A stretch of 64,000 nucleotides of DNA from Streptomyces taklimakanensis (GTDB lineage: Bacteria > Actinomycetota > Actinomycetes > Streptomycetales > Streptomycetaceae), in the NCBI RefSeq assembly GCF_009709575.1, contig NZ_WIXO01000001.1:4342001-4406000 (forward strand), in the 5' to 3' direction. Below are positions 34,141 to 42,657 of the stretch, in pieces. The first letter of the stretch is position 1. The number at the start of each line of letters is the position of its first letter. The translations under genes and the position numbers were made by a program. Under the pieces are notes generated by a model. It was not told the DNA's origin. It made no database searches and saw only the letters and a program-made list of their open reading frames with translations.

Positions 34141-37100
34141 GTGCCTATTTTCACCCGGCACAGACGCTCGCTGTCCCGAACAGCCATAGGGGCGGTGATT
34201 GTCGTGGCGGCCCAGACCTGCGTCACCGCGACGGCCGCCACTCCCCCGAAGCCCGAAGGAGGAGGGAAGGCCCAAGACCCCGCTCCGGCGGCTGTGGAAC
34301 TCCCGAAGGACGCGGGCGAGGTCCCCGAGGCAAGATTCAAGGCGCGTAGGACCGGTAAGCGAGTCGAGTTGGTGTCGGAGAGGACGGAGACCTCCCGCAC
34401 CTTCGCCAACCCGGACGGCAGTTTTACCACCGAGATGACGGCGGGGCCCGAACGGGTCGAACGGGACGGCAAGTGGTATGCCGTCGACGTCACCCTCACG
34501 AAGCGTGATGGCAAAGTGGTGTCCAGGAACCATCCGGAGGGCCTGACGCTGGCCGGCGGCGGCGGTGCCGTCCCCGGTTCCCTCTCGGCCGCCGCCAAGT
34601 CCTCAGCGCGCGACCTGGTGACGCTCGGTTCCGGTGAGGAGCGGGTAACGCTTCAGTGGAAGGGCGGGCTGCCCGAACCGGTGCTTGACGGGACCACCGC
34701 TCGTTACGAGAACGCGGTCCCGGGCGCGGATGTGATCGTGGAGGCCACCCGCACAGGCTTCGAGCAGTTCGTCGAGATCCGGAAGCAGCCTGAGCGTGGG
34801 GACTACTCTTACACCCTGCCGCTCAAGACCAAGGGGCTTGAGGCGGAAGAGCAGAAGGACGGGTCCGTGCTCTTCACGGACGCCGCCACGGGGAAGAAGC
34901 GTGCCGTGATGCCCGCGCCCGTGATGTGGGACTCGACGGTCGACGAGGTGTCGGGCGAGCACACCCGTCGCGTACCGGTCGAGATGGACGTGGTCGGCCG
35001 GGGCAAGGGCGCGGTGGACCTGGTCGTCACCCCCGACGCGGACTTCCTCGCCGACCCCGAGACCCGTTATCCGGTCACCGTCGACCCCTCCACCTCGGCG
35101 CTGTCCAACACCTTCGACACCTATGTGCAGCAGGGCGAGACGGTCGACTGGTCCAACGACACCGAACTCGACCTCGGCAACCCGGGAACGACCAACTCCG
35201 ACGGCACTCCTCGCACCGCCCGGTCGTTCATCCACTGGAACACAACGCCCATCCGAGACGCTCTGGTATCCGCTGCGGAACTGAAACTGTGGAACTTCCA
35301 CTCGGGAAACACCGACTGCCGGTCCTACGGCTGGGGCGTGTGGGCCACCGGTGCCGCTTCCACCTCGTCGCGGTGGACCGACCAGCCCGCCTGGGTGCGG
35401 CAGTACCACACCTCGACCCAGACCAAGGGCAACCCGGCCTGTGGCTCGGACGGGTGGATCTCCGCTGACGTCACGGACCTGGCCCAGTACTGGGCTTCCG
35501 GCCAGGTCACCCGTGGCCACATGGGGCTGCGCGCGACCAGTGACGCCGTCGGGGCGTGGAAGCGGATCAACTCGGCGAACAACGCGAGCAACCAGCCCAG
35601 GCTGACCGTCACCTACAACCACCGGCCGCAGACCGGCACCGACCAGCAGGCCGGGCCGCCGTTCTCCGCCACCGACGGGGTGTGGGTGGTGAGCACCACC
35701 ACGCCGGTACTGCGGGCCGCCTTCGACGACGCCAACGGTGACGAGGTCAACGGCACCTTCGAGATCCGCGACGCCGAAACCGGGACGAAGGTCGGTGACT
35801 ACCTGGTCTCCGACTGGACGTCGTCCGGAGTGCCCGCCCAGGTCACGGTGCCCCAGGGGTGGTTGCAGGACGGCGGAAGGTACGAGTTCCGCACATCCCC
35901 CTATGACGGTACGCACTACAACACCGGCTGGTCCGACTGGACCCCGTTCACCGTCATCACCGACTCCGCTGCGAGCCTGACCCGCATCGCGGGCAGTGAC
36001 CCCGTCGACACTTCGGTGGAGGTTTCACGGAGCCACTGGAAGGCGACCTCGGCGGCCGACGGCAACGCCGCGGACGCGGTCGTGCTCGCTCCGACCGATA
36101 GTTACAAGGACGGTGCTTCCGCGATTCCGTTGGCCAAGGCCAAGCAGGGCCCGCTGTTGCTCACCGCCAAATCCGCGCTTGACACCAGGGTGAGCGCGGA
36201 GATCGAGAGAATCCTTCCAGAGGGGAAGACGGTCTACCTTGCCGGCGGGGCGTTCAGTACGAGCGTCGACGACGCGATCCGTGGCCTCGGTTACGATGTC
36301 GTGCGCCTGGCCGGCGCCACCGCACAGGAGACCTCCCTGGTCATCGCCCGTGACGGCGTTGCCGAGCCTCAGCACGTGGTCATCGCCAGCGCAGGTAACT
36401 GGGAGGACGCGGTGAGCGCGGCCAGCGCGGTCGCCGCCGCCGAAGGAGCGCTCATCCTCAGCGACGGCGGCACTCTCTCCTCGGCGGCCAGGACATGGCT
36501 GGACGGTCTGCCGGACACCGTGTCCAAGACCACGGTCGGTGCGGCCGCCAGTGACGCCTACCCCAGCACCTTCGGCGACGTGGTCGGCCGCGACGACATC
36601 GAGACCAGCGCCTTCATCGCCGACAAGTTCATGCCCCAGCCCGAGCGCGTCGGTATGGCCACCACCAGCACCTACACCGATGCCGTCAGCGGGGGCGCCT
36701 ATGCCGCCGCGGTGGAAATGCCCCTGCTGCTGAACCCGCCGACGGAGTTCACCCAGAGCGGCGCATGGTTCGCCGAGGATCACAGTTCCACCGCGAAGAA
36801 CGTCACCGTCTTCGGTGACACCAGCGCACTCTCCGAGGGTGTGGCCACAGCGGCGCAGGCGGCCGCCACAGAAAAGTTCATCAGCGGAGAGATCGTTCCT
36901 CCGGGCGAGAACGAACTGACCCAGGAGGACGTCCAGCACATGGCGATCAAGCCGGACTGGGTCGGTGACGACGGAGGAGAGGTCAGCACCCTCGCGTACG
37001 ACGGGTACATGAACTCGGCAGAGTTCAAATTCTGCATGTGGCCCAGCAGGGCACGTATCTGTGCCATCGCCTACGACGAATCCGTGATTGCCGAGAACAT

Positions 37101-37452
37101 GGCGATCAACGAAGCGAAGGACACAGGGTTCTGGCCGGGAGGCCGCACCAACGGAGGCAAGCCGGACGCCTACCGACACTGCACCTGGAACGCGCTCATG
37201 GCCTACGAGATGGGCGCCAAGACCGCCAAGGGCTTTGCCGACCGGCACGAGCAGGGCCCCAAGCCCGCCAATATGAGCGAGGAGTTGGCGGAGCGGCACC
37301 ACAGGATGGACTACCACAACAACGCATGGGGGAGATTTTTCGGCCAGTACGGCAAGGATGTCGGGATGTCCCGCAGTGAGGCCGAGTCCGTCCTTCCGGG
37401 ATGGTGTCTGCAGAGCGTGAGTGATGGCACTCTGAACTACTTGTGGTACTGA
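34141..37452 (+). CDS. Large secreted cell-wall-associated protein with candidate C-terminal toxin domain
   Basis: A protein of 1103 residues from GTG 34141, which places an Arg-rich n-region and hydrophobic h-region (TAIGAVIVVAAQTCVTA) as a signal peptide; GTG 34084 is an alternative start with GAGGAG upstream. Residues of about 317-491 (FDTYVQQGET onward) resemble the DNRLRE beta-sandwich seen in actinobacterial RHS-like surface proteins. Residues of about 612-910 look like cell-wall-binding type 2 repeats (LTRIAGSDPVDTSVEVS). The last 147 residues are different: Cys-containing, with KPDAYRHCTWNALM and MDYHNNAWGRFFG, rich in His/Asp/Asn. This resembles effector domains with a conserved DAxRH and HNNxxGR pattern (possibly the DUF6973 group). 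The modular build suits a polymorphic toxin; function is inferred. Confidence 0.7.
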   Translation: MPIFTRHRRSLSRTAIGAVIVVAAQTCVTATAATPPKPEGGGKAQDPAPAAVELPKDAGEVPEARFKARRTGKRVELVSERTETSRTFANPDGSFTTEMTAGPERVERDGKWYAVDVTLTKRDGKVVSRNHPEGLTLAGGGGAVPGSLSAAAKSSARDLVTLGSGEERVTLQWKGGLPEPVLDGTTARYENAVPGADVIVEATRTGFEQFVEIRKQPERGDYSYTLPLKTKGLEAEEQKDGSVLFTDAATGKKRAVMPAPVMWDSTVDEVSGEHTRRVPVEMDVVGRGKGAVDLVVTPDADFLADPETRYPVTVDPSTSALSNTFDTYVQQGETVDWSNDTELDLGNPGTTNSDGTPRTARSFIHWNTTPIRDALVSAAELKLWNFHSGNTDCRSYGWGVWATGAASTSSRWTDQPAWVRQYHTSTQTKGNPACGSDGWISADVTDLAQYWASGQVTRGHMGLRATSDAVGAWKRINSANNASNQPRLTVTYNHRPQTGTDQQAGPPFSATDGVWVVSTTTPVLRAAFDDANGDEVNGTFEIRDAETGTKVGDYLVSDWTSSGVPAQVTVPQGWLQDGGRYEFRTSPYDGTHYNTGWSDWTPFTVITDSAASLTRIAGSDPVDTSVEVSRSHWKATSAADGNAADAVVLAPTDSYKDGASAIPLAKAKQGPLLLTAKSALDTRVSAEIERILPEGKTVYLAGGAFSTSVDDAIRGLGYDVVRLAGATAQETSLVIARDGVAEPQHVVIASAGNWEDAVSAASAVAAAEGALILSDGGTLSSAARTWLDGLPDTVSKTTVGAAASDAYPSTFGDVVGRDDIETSAFIADKFMPQPERVGMATTSTYTDAVSGGAYAAAVEMPLLLNPPTEFTQSGAWFAEDHSSTAKNVTVFGDTSALSEGVATAAQAAATEKFISGEIVPPGENELTQEDVQHMAIKPDWVGDDGGEVSTLAYDGYMNSAEFKFCMWPSRARICAIAYDESVIAENMAINEAKDTGFWPGGRTNGGKPDAYRHCTWNALMAYEMGAKTAKGFADRHEQGPKPANMSEELAERHHRMDYHNNAWGRFFGQYGKDVGMSRSEAESVLPGWCLQSVSDGTLNYLWY

Positions 37453-37556
37453 GCGTAACGCAGTGGATAGATAGTTGACTGTTGTTCCGTCGGTGCGGGC
37501 GGCCATGCGCCGCCCGCACCGCGCACTTGAAATGTTCAGAGAACGGTGTGATTCTT

Positions 37557-37979
37557 ATGCGTCGCCTCGCAGCGGCAGCAGCTATTTTCCTGGTTGTCTG
37601 CCAAGCTGTTTTCGTTGCCTTCTTCGCCTTTGTCTTGCTTCCCTTGTCCGCTCAGGGAATCCCACCACAGGATATTGATGTTTCTCCTGAGGCGGTGGAG
37701 GGGAAGGTTATGCGTCTCTACGCGCTCGGCGGGGCCTTCATGGCCATGAGCGCGTGGATGTGCTGGATTCTCTCTCGGTCCTTGCGGTCGAGTCCTTCCA
37801 CCAGGCGGGCTCTCGCTATCTGCGCCCTGTTGGAGGCAGGCTTGTTGGCGTATGCCGTGTACAAGGGAAGCCTGCCGGCGGCCTCAGGAACGGCCGTTAC
37901 GCTTCTTCTCATTCTGCTATGCCGTCCGCGCGGCTCCGAAACGAGAAGCCGGGCCGAAACTACTGCGAATCCAGTATGA
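37557..37979 (+). CDS. Small membrane protein, candidate immunity protein
   Basis: A 140-residue protein from ATG 37557 (an in-frame GTG lies three codons upstream). Four hydrophobic stretches are visible: AAAAAIFLVVCQAVFVAFFA, LYALGGAFMAMSAWMCWIL, AICALLEAGLLAYAVY and GTAVTLLLILLC. The charged C-terminus is cytoplasmic or external. No family was recognised. Codon use is strikingly AT-richer than usual for this genome, like the preceding gene. It lies 104 bp behind the large secreted protein on the same strand, the position of an immunity gene in polymorphic toxin loci; this role is an inference from position only. Confidence 0.55.
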   Translation: MRRLAAAAAIFLVVCQAVFVAFFAFVLLPLSAQGIPPQDIDVSPEAVEGKVMRLYALGGAFMAMSAWMCWILSRSLRSSPSTRRALAICALLEAGLLAYAVYKGSLPAASGTAVTLLLILLCRPRGSETRSRAETTANPV

Positions 37980-38132
37980 GAGTCGGGAACCTCCCTCGCT
38001 TGACATCGCCGCCGAGAGCCCGCCCGTAGGTGTCCGGGCGAACAGTCGTCGAACAGGTCGCCCGCGACGCCGATCACGGCTGGGTGCTGGCCCCCCAGGC
38101 CGGGAGTCCGGGACCACCGCGCCCATGGGCGG

Positions 38133-38879
38133 CTACCCGGGTACGGGGAGACCCGCGGCGCGGGCTAGGGCGCGAGCCGTGGCGCGACCGGCCTCCAGAG
38201 CGCCCGCGTCGCGGGCCGGGACACAGCGCTGCCGCGCGGGGTCGTACTCGGTCATCACCGCGCTCGCGTGGTCGGCGTCGGTCTCGGTGAGGGTGACCGG
38301 CCATCCCCACCGGTCGAGGACGGACACGAAATTCCGCGGGTGGTGGACGGGGGCGATATCGTCGGCGGTGCCGTGCACCAGATGGACGGGCACCGGGGCG
38401 GCGGGCGTCGCGGCCAGTGCGTCACGCAGGTTGCCCAATCCCATCTCCGGGCGCTCCCAGAGGTACCTGCCCGCGATCCCGGCGACCGCCGCGGGCCGCC
38501 ATCCGTCCATCAGCTCGGGCCGGACCGCGACACTCACCGCGGCGTACGCGCCCAGCGACCAGCCGGCCAGCACGATCCGGCCGGTGTCGCCGCCGAACTC
38601 GCCCGCCCGCTCCCGGGCGAAACGCACCGAAGCCCGCAGGTGTCCCCAGCCGCCGTCGGGCGCGTCGGGGCGCCAGTCGGGCACCACGACCACGAACCCC
38701 AGCGAGGCGGCCTGACGGGCGAGCGGCGCGAGTACGTCCCGCTCGTCCGGACCCCTGCCGTGCCAGGGGAGGACGGTGGGCGCGGCGGCCGGGCCGTGGG
38801 CGGGCCGATGGACGTCCAGTAACCGGCCGCCGGGTTCGTGGACGACGCCTTGCTCGGTGCTGACAGCGGTCTCGTTCAC
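38133..38879 (-). CDS. Alpha/beta hydrolase
   Basis: A 248-residue serine hydrolase of the alpha/beta fold. The nucleophile is the serine in AGWSLGAYAA, the aspartate is in VHGTADDIAP and the histidine in DADHASA; WHGRGPDERD near the N-terminus supplies the oxyanion region. There is no signal peptide. The start at GTG 38879 has a poor ribosome binding site. It resembles small esterase/dienelactone-hydrolase-like proteins; the substrate is unknown. It runs in the same direction as the MarR gene 46 bp upstream and may be cotranscribed. Confidence 0.75.
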   Translation of the reverse strand: MNETAVSTEQGVVHEPGGRLLDVHRPAHGPAAAPTVLPWHGRGPDERDVLAPLARQAASLGFVVVVPDWRPDAPDGGWGHLRASVRFARERAGEFGGDTGRIVLAGWSLGAYAAVSVAVRPELMDGWRPAAVAGIAGRYLWERPEMGLGNLRDALAATPAAPVPVHLVHGTADDIAPVHHPRNFVSVLDRWGWPVTLTETDADHASAVMTEYDPARQRCVPARDAGALEAGRATARALARAAGLPVPG

Positions 38880-38925
38880 GCCCGGTCGAACGGTTCGGCG
38901 CGGACGAAGGTGCCGCGCGTCCGGC

Positions 38926-39423
38926 TCAGTCCCCCCGGTCCCCGAGGGACTCCAGCAACTCGCGCAGCAATCCGGCGAGTTCGCCGCGCCGGGCGTCGGT
39001 GAGCCCGGCCAGGACGCGGTGCTCGGTGGCGAGGTGATCGGGCAGCACTCGGTCGATCAGGGCGTGCCCCTCATCGGTGAGGGTGACGTGCACCGCGCGG
39101 CCGTCCGTCTCACTGGGGGAGCGCGCCACCAGGCCGCGCGCCTCCAGCCGGTCCAGACGCTGGGTGATGGCCCCGGAGGTGACCATGGCCGAGCGCATCA
39201 GCTCGGCCGGGTTCAGCCGGTACGGCGGCCCGCTGCGGCGCATGGTGGCCAGGACGTCGAAGGACGCGTGGTCCAGCCCGTGGGCGGCGAACGTGCGGCG
39301 CAGTTCGGCGTCGATCAGCCGGGAGAGGCGGCCCAGCCGCCCGATGACCCCCATTGGGGAGGCATCCAGGTCGGGGCGTTCGCGGGCCCACTGCTCCAGC
39401 ACTCGGTCGACGTGATCGGCCAT
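38926..39423 (-). CDS. MarR-family transcriptional regulator
   Basis: A 165-residue winged-helix regulator. The recognition region is LNPAELMRSAMVTSGAITQR and the wing ARGLVARSPSETDGRAV, with dimerisation helices at both ends. Its divergent neighbour is the remnant of an EamA-type exporter gene, the usual target of such regulators. Repeats based on CTTAG lie in the shared promoter. Since the exporter gene is truncated, the regulator may now control only itself and the hydrolase gene behind it. Confidence 0.88.
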   Translation of the reverse strand: MADHVDRVLEQWARERPDLDASPMGVIGRLGRLSRLIDAELRRTFAAHGLDHASFDVLATMRRSGPPYRLNPAELMRSAMVTSGAITQRLDRLEARGLVARSPSETDGRAVHVTLTDEGHALIDRVLPDHLATEHRVLAGLTDARRGELAGLLRELLESLGDRGD

Positions 39424-39443
39424 GGCCTCACCCTACTCGGTGT

Positions 39444-39516
39444 CTTAGCGGTGAGAGATACGTCACCGGCCGTGACCAGGTCGCTTAGCGTTGAGATACT
39501 TTTGCTTAGTGCTAAG
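39444..39516. promoter_or_regulatory. CTTAG-based repeats, probable MarR operators
   Basis: The perfect palindrome CTTAG-TG-CTAAG at 39505-39516 overlaps the exporter start codon. Two related copies, CTTAGCGGTGAGA at 39444 and CTTAGCGTTGAGA at 39484, lie 40 bp apart in the same orientation. Confidence 0.6.
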
Positions 39517-39823
39517 TAATCGAGTCGGAATCCTGCTGGTCACCGCCCTGGCCCCGGCCATCTGGGGCACCACCTACCTCGTCACCACCGAACTGCTGCC
39601 CCCCGATCGCCCGCTGCTGGCCGCAGTCCTTCGTGCCCTGCCCGCCGGGCTCCTCCTCCTCGCGCTGCCGGTCCGGGCCCTCTCCCCACCCGCGGGGCTC
39701 ACCCACGCGGCCGCCCTGGGGTGGGCGGTCGGCCTGGCGGCCGCCGGGGCGGTCCGTCTGCTGTGGCGCGCCGGGAAGGGCGGGAGGCGAGGCGAGACGG
39801 GGCGCGAGGGAGGCGGGCCCTAG
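39509..39823 (+). pseudogene. Truncated EamA-family exporter
   Basis: From GTG 39509 the product is 104 residues. The first 50 or so (ILLVTALAPAIWGTTYLVTT, then LLAAVLRALPAGLLLLAL) match the N-terminal helices of EamA drug/metabolite exporters, which normally have about 300 residues and ten helices. After that the sequence becomes a short hydrophobic piece and an Arg/Gly-rich tail with no family character. Most of the gene is missing. The reading frame ends 4 bp inside the stop of the convergent gene, so a deletion probably joined the exporter to the operon at 39820-41240. Confidence 0.7.
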
Positions 39824-40785
39824 GAGTGTCGTCCCGGGACGCCGTCGGCGTGGGTGTACACGGGCGGTTCGCCCCGCATCCTGTACACCCGCCGGTAGCG
39901 GGAGTCGTCGAGCAGGGCGCTGATCTCGAACGGTCCGGGCACGGGACCGGACTCCAGCCAACCGAGACCGTAGGAGGGGTCCTTGATCGTCATCGTCCGC
40001 TGCTCGCCCTCGGCATCGAGGTACCGGACCTCCAGGAAGAAGCGGCAGAAGGACTTTTCGATCCTCATGTCGATGAGGATGTCGAAGGCGTCGCCGGGCG
40101 GCAGGGGCACCGAGTAGTTGCGGAAGTAGTCCTTCCCGTCGGCCATCAGGCGCGGGTCCTCGCTGTCCAGGTCCAGCACCGCGTAGACCGCCTCCTCGCC
40201 CACGGCGCCGCCGATCGGGTAGTACAGCACCTCGTCGATCGCCGGCTCGCAGCGGAGCGAGGAGGGTCTGATGTCCACCAGGCGGACCCGGGAGTCGCCG
40301 GTGTTCACCACCGACAGCTTGAAGGAGTCCGCCACCTTCACCGGGTGCTGCCGCTCCCGGAAGGCGACGGCGTCGGGGGTGTCCCCGTGCCGGTAGGGGT
40401 CGTGGAGGTAGGCGCGGTCCTCCCGCTCGGTGGGAAGGTACTTCGACACCGTGTGGACGCCGGTGTCGCGCAGGGTCATCGTCGCCCGGAGGACACCGGC
40501 CTCCCCCGCCTCGCCGGGGAGACCGGCGGGCTGCTCCGACCCGTTCCGTTCGGAGCCGTTCCGCTCCGGGGCGTCACCGCCCACCGACTCCGTGCGGGCC
40601 ACGACGTAGAAGGCCGGCAGACCGGCGAGCACCACGGCCAAGGCCCCGGTGAGCAGCCGGGTCACGGCGCCGGCGGACAGGCCGACGGTCATCGTCCCCG
40701 CGGCCTGGTAGACCCTGCCGTCCCCGTCGGCCCTGCCGTTCTGCCGGGTGTCCCCGCCGGTCGGCTCGGCGTCTTCGCCGCTCAC
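39820..40785 (-). CDS. Single-pass membrane protein with VYQA-type motif, unknown function
   Basis: A 321-residue protein starting at GTG 40785. A short polar N-terminus contains GRVYQAAGTMTV (residues 23-34), followed by one membrane helix (about 40-62) and a roughly 250-residue extracytoplasmic or cytoplasmic domain with beta-rich character (VKVADSFKLSVVNTGDSRVR, FDILIDMRIEKSFCRFFLEV). No family was recognised for the main domain. It lies 44 bp behind a small gene whose C-terminus has a related motif (SRVYQAGRDMTVN), so the two probably act together. Confidence 0.6.
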   Translation of the reverse strand: MSGEDAEPTGGDTRQNGRADGDGRVYQAAGTMTVGLSAGAVTRLLTGALAVVLAGLPAFYVVARTESVGGDAPERNGSERNGSEQPAGLPGEAGEAGVLRATMTLRDTGVHTVSKYLPTEREDRAYLHDPYRHGDTPDAVAFRERQHPVKVADSFKLSVVNTGDSRVRLVDIRPSSLRCEPAIDEVLYYPIGGAVGEEAVYAVLDLDSEDPRLMADGKDYFRNYSVPLPPGDAFDILIDMRIEKSFCRFFLEVRYLDAEGEQRTMTIKDPSYGLGWLESGPVPGPFEISALLDDSRYRRVYRMRGEPPVYTHADGVPGRHS

Positions 40786-40829
40786 GTCGCCCCCGCTGTC
40801 CCCGCTGCCCCGTTCGCCGCCCCCGCCGG

Positions 40830-41240
40830 TCAGTTGACGGTCATGTCACGGCCGGCCTGGTAGACGCGGGACTTCCCCGTCGCGTGGGCGTTCTGCACCA
40901 CGGTCGTGCCGCCCGCGTCCGCCGTCCGCGACGCGTACTGCCGGACGAACTCCCGCAGGACGTCGGCGGCCTCGGGCTCGTCCCGCACCAGGCGCCGGAT
41001 CCGGCCGCTCCACTCGCCGCGGATCTCGTCCTCGGCCTCGCCGTCGTCCGCCTGCCGGGCCTGTGCCAGATCGTCGGCCGACGCGTCGAGCTGCCCGGAG
41101 ACCGAGTCCGCCTGCTCGGGCCTGAACCGGCGCCACACGCCCACCATCCGGTCCCTGGCCTGCTCCCAGGCGTCGGTCAGCATCAACGCGACGAGCGTGT
41201 TCGCCGACGCCGTGGCCACCTGCATCCACTCACCGCTCAT
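40830..41240 (-). CDS. Small protein ending in VYQAGRDMTVN motif, unknown function
   Basis: A 136-residue protein from ATG 41240 with GGGGGAACG upstream. The N-terminus is an amphipathic or weakly hydrophobic helix (VATASANTLVALMLTDAWEQ), then acidic helices. The C-terminus is QNAHATGKSRVYQAGRDMTVN, a glycine/asparagine beta-type motif that recurs at termini of many actinobacterial proteins of unknown function, often near signalling or conflict NTPases. It heads a two-gene operon with the membrane protein at 39820-40785, which has a similar motif next to its membrane helix. Confidence 0.6.
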   Translation of the reverse strand: MSGEWMQVATASANTLVALMLTDAWEQARDRMVGVWRRFRPEQADSVSGQLDASADDLAQARQADDGEAEDEIRGEWSGRIRRLVRDEPEAADVLREFVRQYASRTADAGGTTVVQNAHATGKSRVYQAGRDMTVN

Positions 41241-41489
41241 CGTTCCCCCGTCGATCGCCGGTCCTCGATCCCGGCCGTGTGCCGGGCCGGTTGGCACCCA
41301 CCGATCGTAGTACCGCGCTCACGCCCGAGGGGGCGAGCGGCGCGAGGCGCGGACCCCGTGGACGGGAACCGGCCGCCCCGGCTCGGGACGGACCGCCGCG
41401 CTCGTCGCGGCGCACGCCCCGCCGTCCGGCGGCTTGCCGTCGGCCTCGTCGTGGACGATGCCGCGTTCCCCGATCACCCCGATTCCGTG

Positions 41490-42017
41490 TCACACGCGGT
41501 CGAACGGCTCGGCGTAGGCGAAGGTGCCGTGCGGGGTGGAGCCCTCGGAGGCGTACGCGCTCAGCGCACGGACCTGGAAGTACCGCCCCCAGGCCGGGTC
41601 GGGCGGGGTGATGCCGCACTCCGTCGCGGCGCGGAAACCGAAGCGTCCGTAGTAGCCGGGATCACCGAGCAGGGCCACCAACGGTTCGTCGAGGGCGTCG
41701 GCCGCGCCCAGCACGGCGTGGACGAGCGCCGAGCCGACGCCGCGCCCCTGGTGGTCGGGGCGCACGCTCAGCGGGCCCAGCCCCAGTGCGGGCGTGGCGC
41801 CGACGCGTCCGCGCGTGCACACCACATGCCCGACCACCTCGCCGTCCGGCTCCTGGGCCACCAGCGACAGGGCGGGCAACCATCCGTCACAGTCGCGCAG
41901 TTCGTCCAGCAGGGTCACCTCGACCGGAACGGGTGCCTCGGCCCCGGGGGCGAAGGCGGCGCCGGTGACGGCGCGGACGGCGGGGACGTCGGCGGGGTTC
42001 TCGCGGCGGATCAGCAC
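41490..42017 (-). CDS. GNAT N-acetyltransferase
   Basis: A 175-residue acetyl-CoA-dependent acetyltransferase; the GTG at 42017 starts VLIRRENPADVPAVR, while a TTG at 42053 would add 12 residues. The acetyl-CoA-binding segment is LGPLSVRPDHQGRGVGSALV, and the C-terminal part with YYGRFGFRAA is typical of the YhbS-type subgroup. The substrate is unknown. It lies divergently from the PadR operon, 100 bp apart. Confidence 0.75.
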   Translation of the reverse strand: MLIRRENPADVPAVRAVTGAAFAPGAEAPVPVEVTLLDELRDCDGWLPALSLVAQEPDGEVVGHVVCTRGRVGATPALGLGPLSVRPDHQGRGVGSALVHAVLGAADALDEPLVALLGDPGYYGRFGFRAATECGITPPDPAWGRYFQVRALSAYASEGSTPHGTFAYAEPFDRV

Positions 42018-42080
42018 CGGGGCAGTCTGCTGGGCCGTCCCCGGGTGGGGCAACGCGTTTTCGCCCCGCCCGGGGGCGAC

Positions 42081-42117
42081 TTGACGGGGACTATTACCTC
42101 AGGGAATAGTCCCCGTC
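42081..42117 (+). promoter_or_regulatory. Perfect 13-bp inverted repeat ending at the PadR start codon
   Basis: GACGGGGACTATT (42083-42095), nine bases, then its exact complement (42105-42117), directly followed by ATG. A -35-like TTGACG at 42081-42086 and a -10-like AATAGT at 42105-42110 are 18 bp apart and overlap the arms, so transcription would start at or near the ATG. This is the layout of an autorepressed, leaderless promoter. Confidence 0.7.
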
Positions 42118-42657
42118 ATGTCGACCGCAGCCCATGTACTGCTCGCCCTGCTGGCCGCCGGGCCGCAGCACGGCTACGACCTGAAGAAGGCGCACGACCG
42201 GCGCTTCCCCAGGGCCAAGCCGATCGCCTTCGGCCAGGTCTACGGCACGCTCGGCAGGCTGGAACGCGACGGCCTGGTCGAGAAGCGGGGGCAGAGCCGC
42301 GAAGGCGGCCCGGACCGCACCGAGTTCGCCCTCACCGACGCGGGACGCGAGGAGTTGCGCGCCTGGCTGGAGACGATCGAGACCCCGGCCCCGTACGTCA
42401 GCAGCTCCCTGTTGGCCAAGGTCGTCGTCGCCCTGCTGGTCGACGGCGTCGAGCAGGCCCGCGACTACCTCACCGCGCAGCGCCGGGCGCACACCGCGCG
42501 GCTGCGGGAGCTGACGACCGTCAAGACCGACCCGGAGTCCTCGCTCGGCGACGTGATCGCCGCGGACTTCGCCATCGCCCACCTCGACGCCGATCTGCGC
42601 TGGCTGCACACCACGCTGGAACGCGTCGCCGACCTGCACCGGGAGGTGCACTCATGA
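42118..42657 (+). CDS. PadR-family transcriptional regulator
   Basis: A 179-residue repressor with an N-terminal winged helix (HVLLALLAAGPQHGYDLKKA, YGTLGRLERDGLVEKRG) and a C-terminal helical dimerisation domain. PadR proteins usually repress the adjacent efflux operon and release DNA on binding a drug or phenolic compound. Its gene overlaps the ABC ATPase gene (ATGA). There is no Shine-Dalgarno site; the perfect inverted repeat ends exactly at the ATG. Confidence 0.9.
   Translation: MSTAAHVLLALLAAGPQHGYDLKKAHDRRFPRAKPIAFGQVYGTLGRLERDGLVEKRGQSREGGPDRTEFALTDAGREELRAWLETIETPAPYVSSSLLAKVVVALLVDGVEQARDYLTAQRRAHTARLRELTTVKTDPESSLGDVIAADFAIAHLDADLRWLHTTLERVADLHREVHS

Noticed and set aside
33730..38132. 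Island as an integrated mobile element
   Set aside because: No integrase, transposase, tRNA target or flanking direct repeat was found, so only base composition supports transfer.
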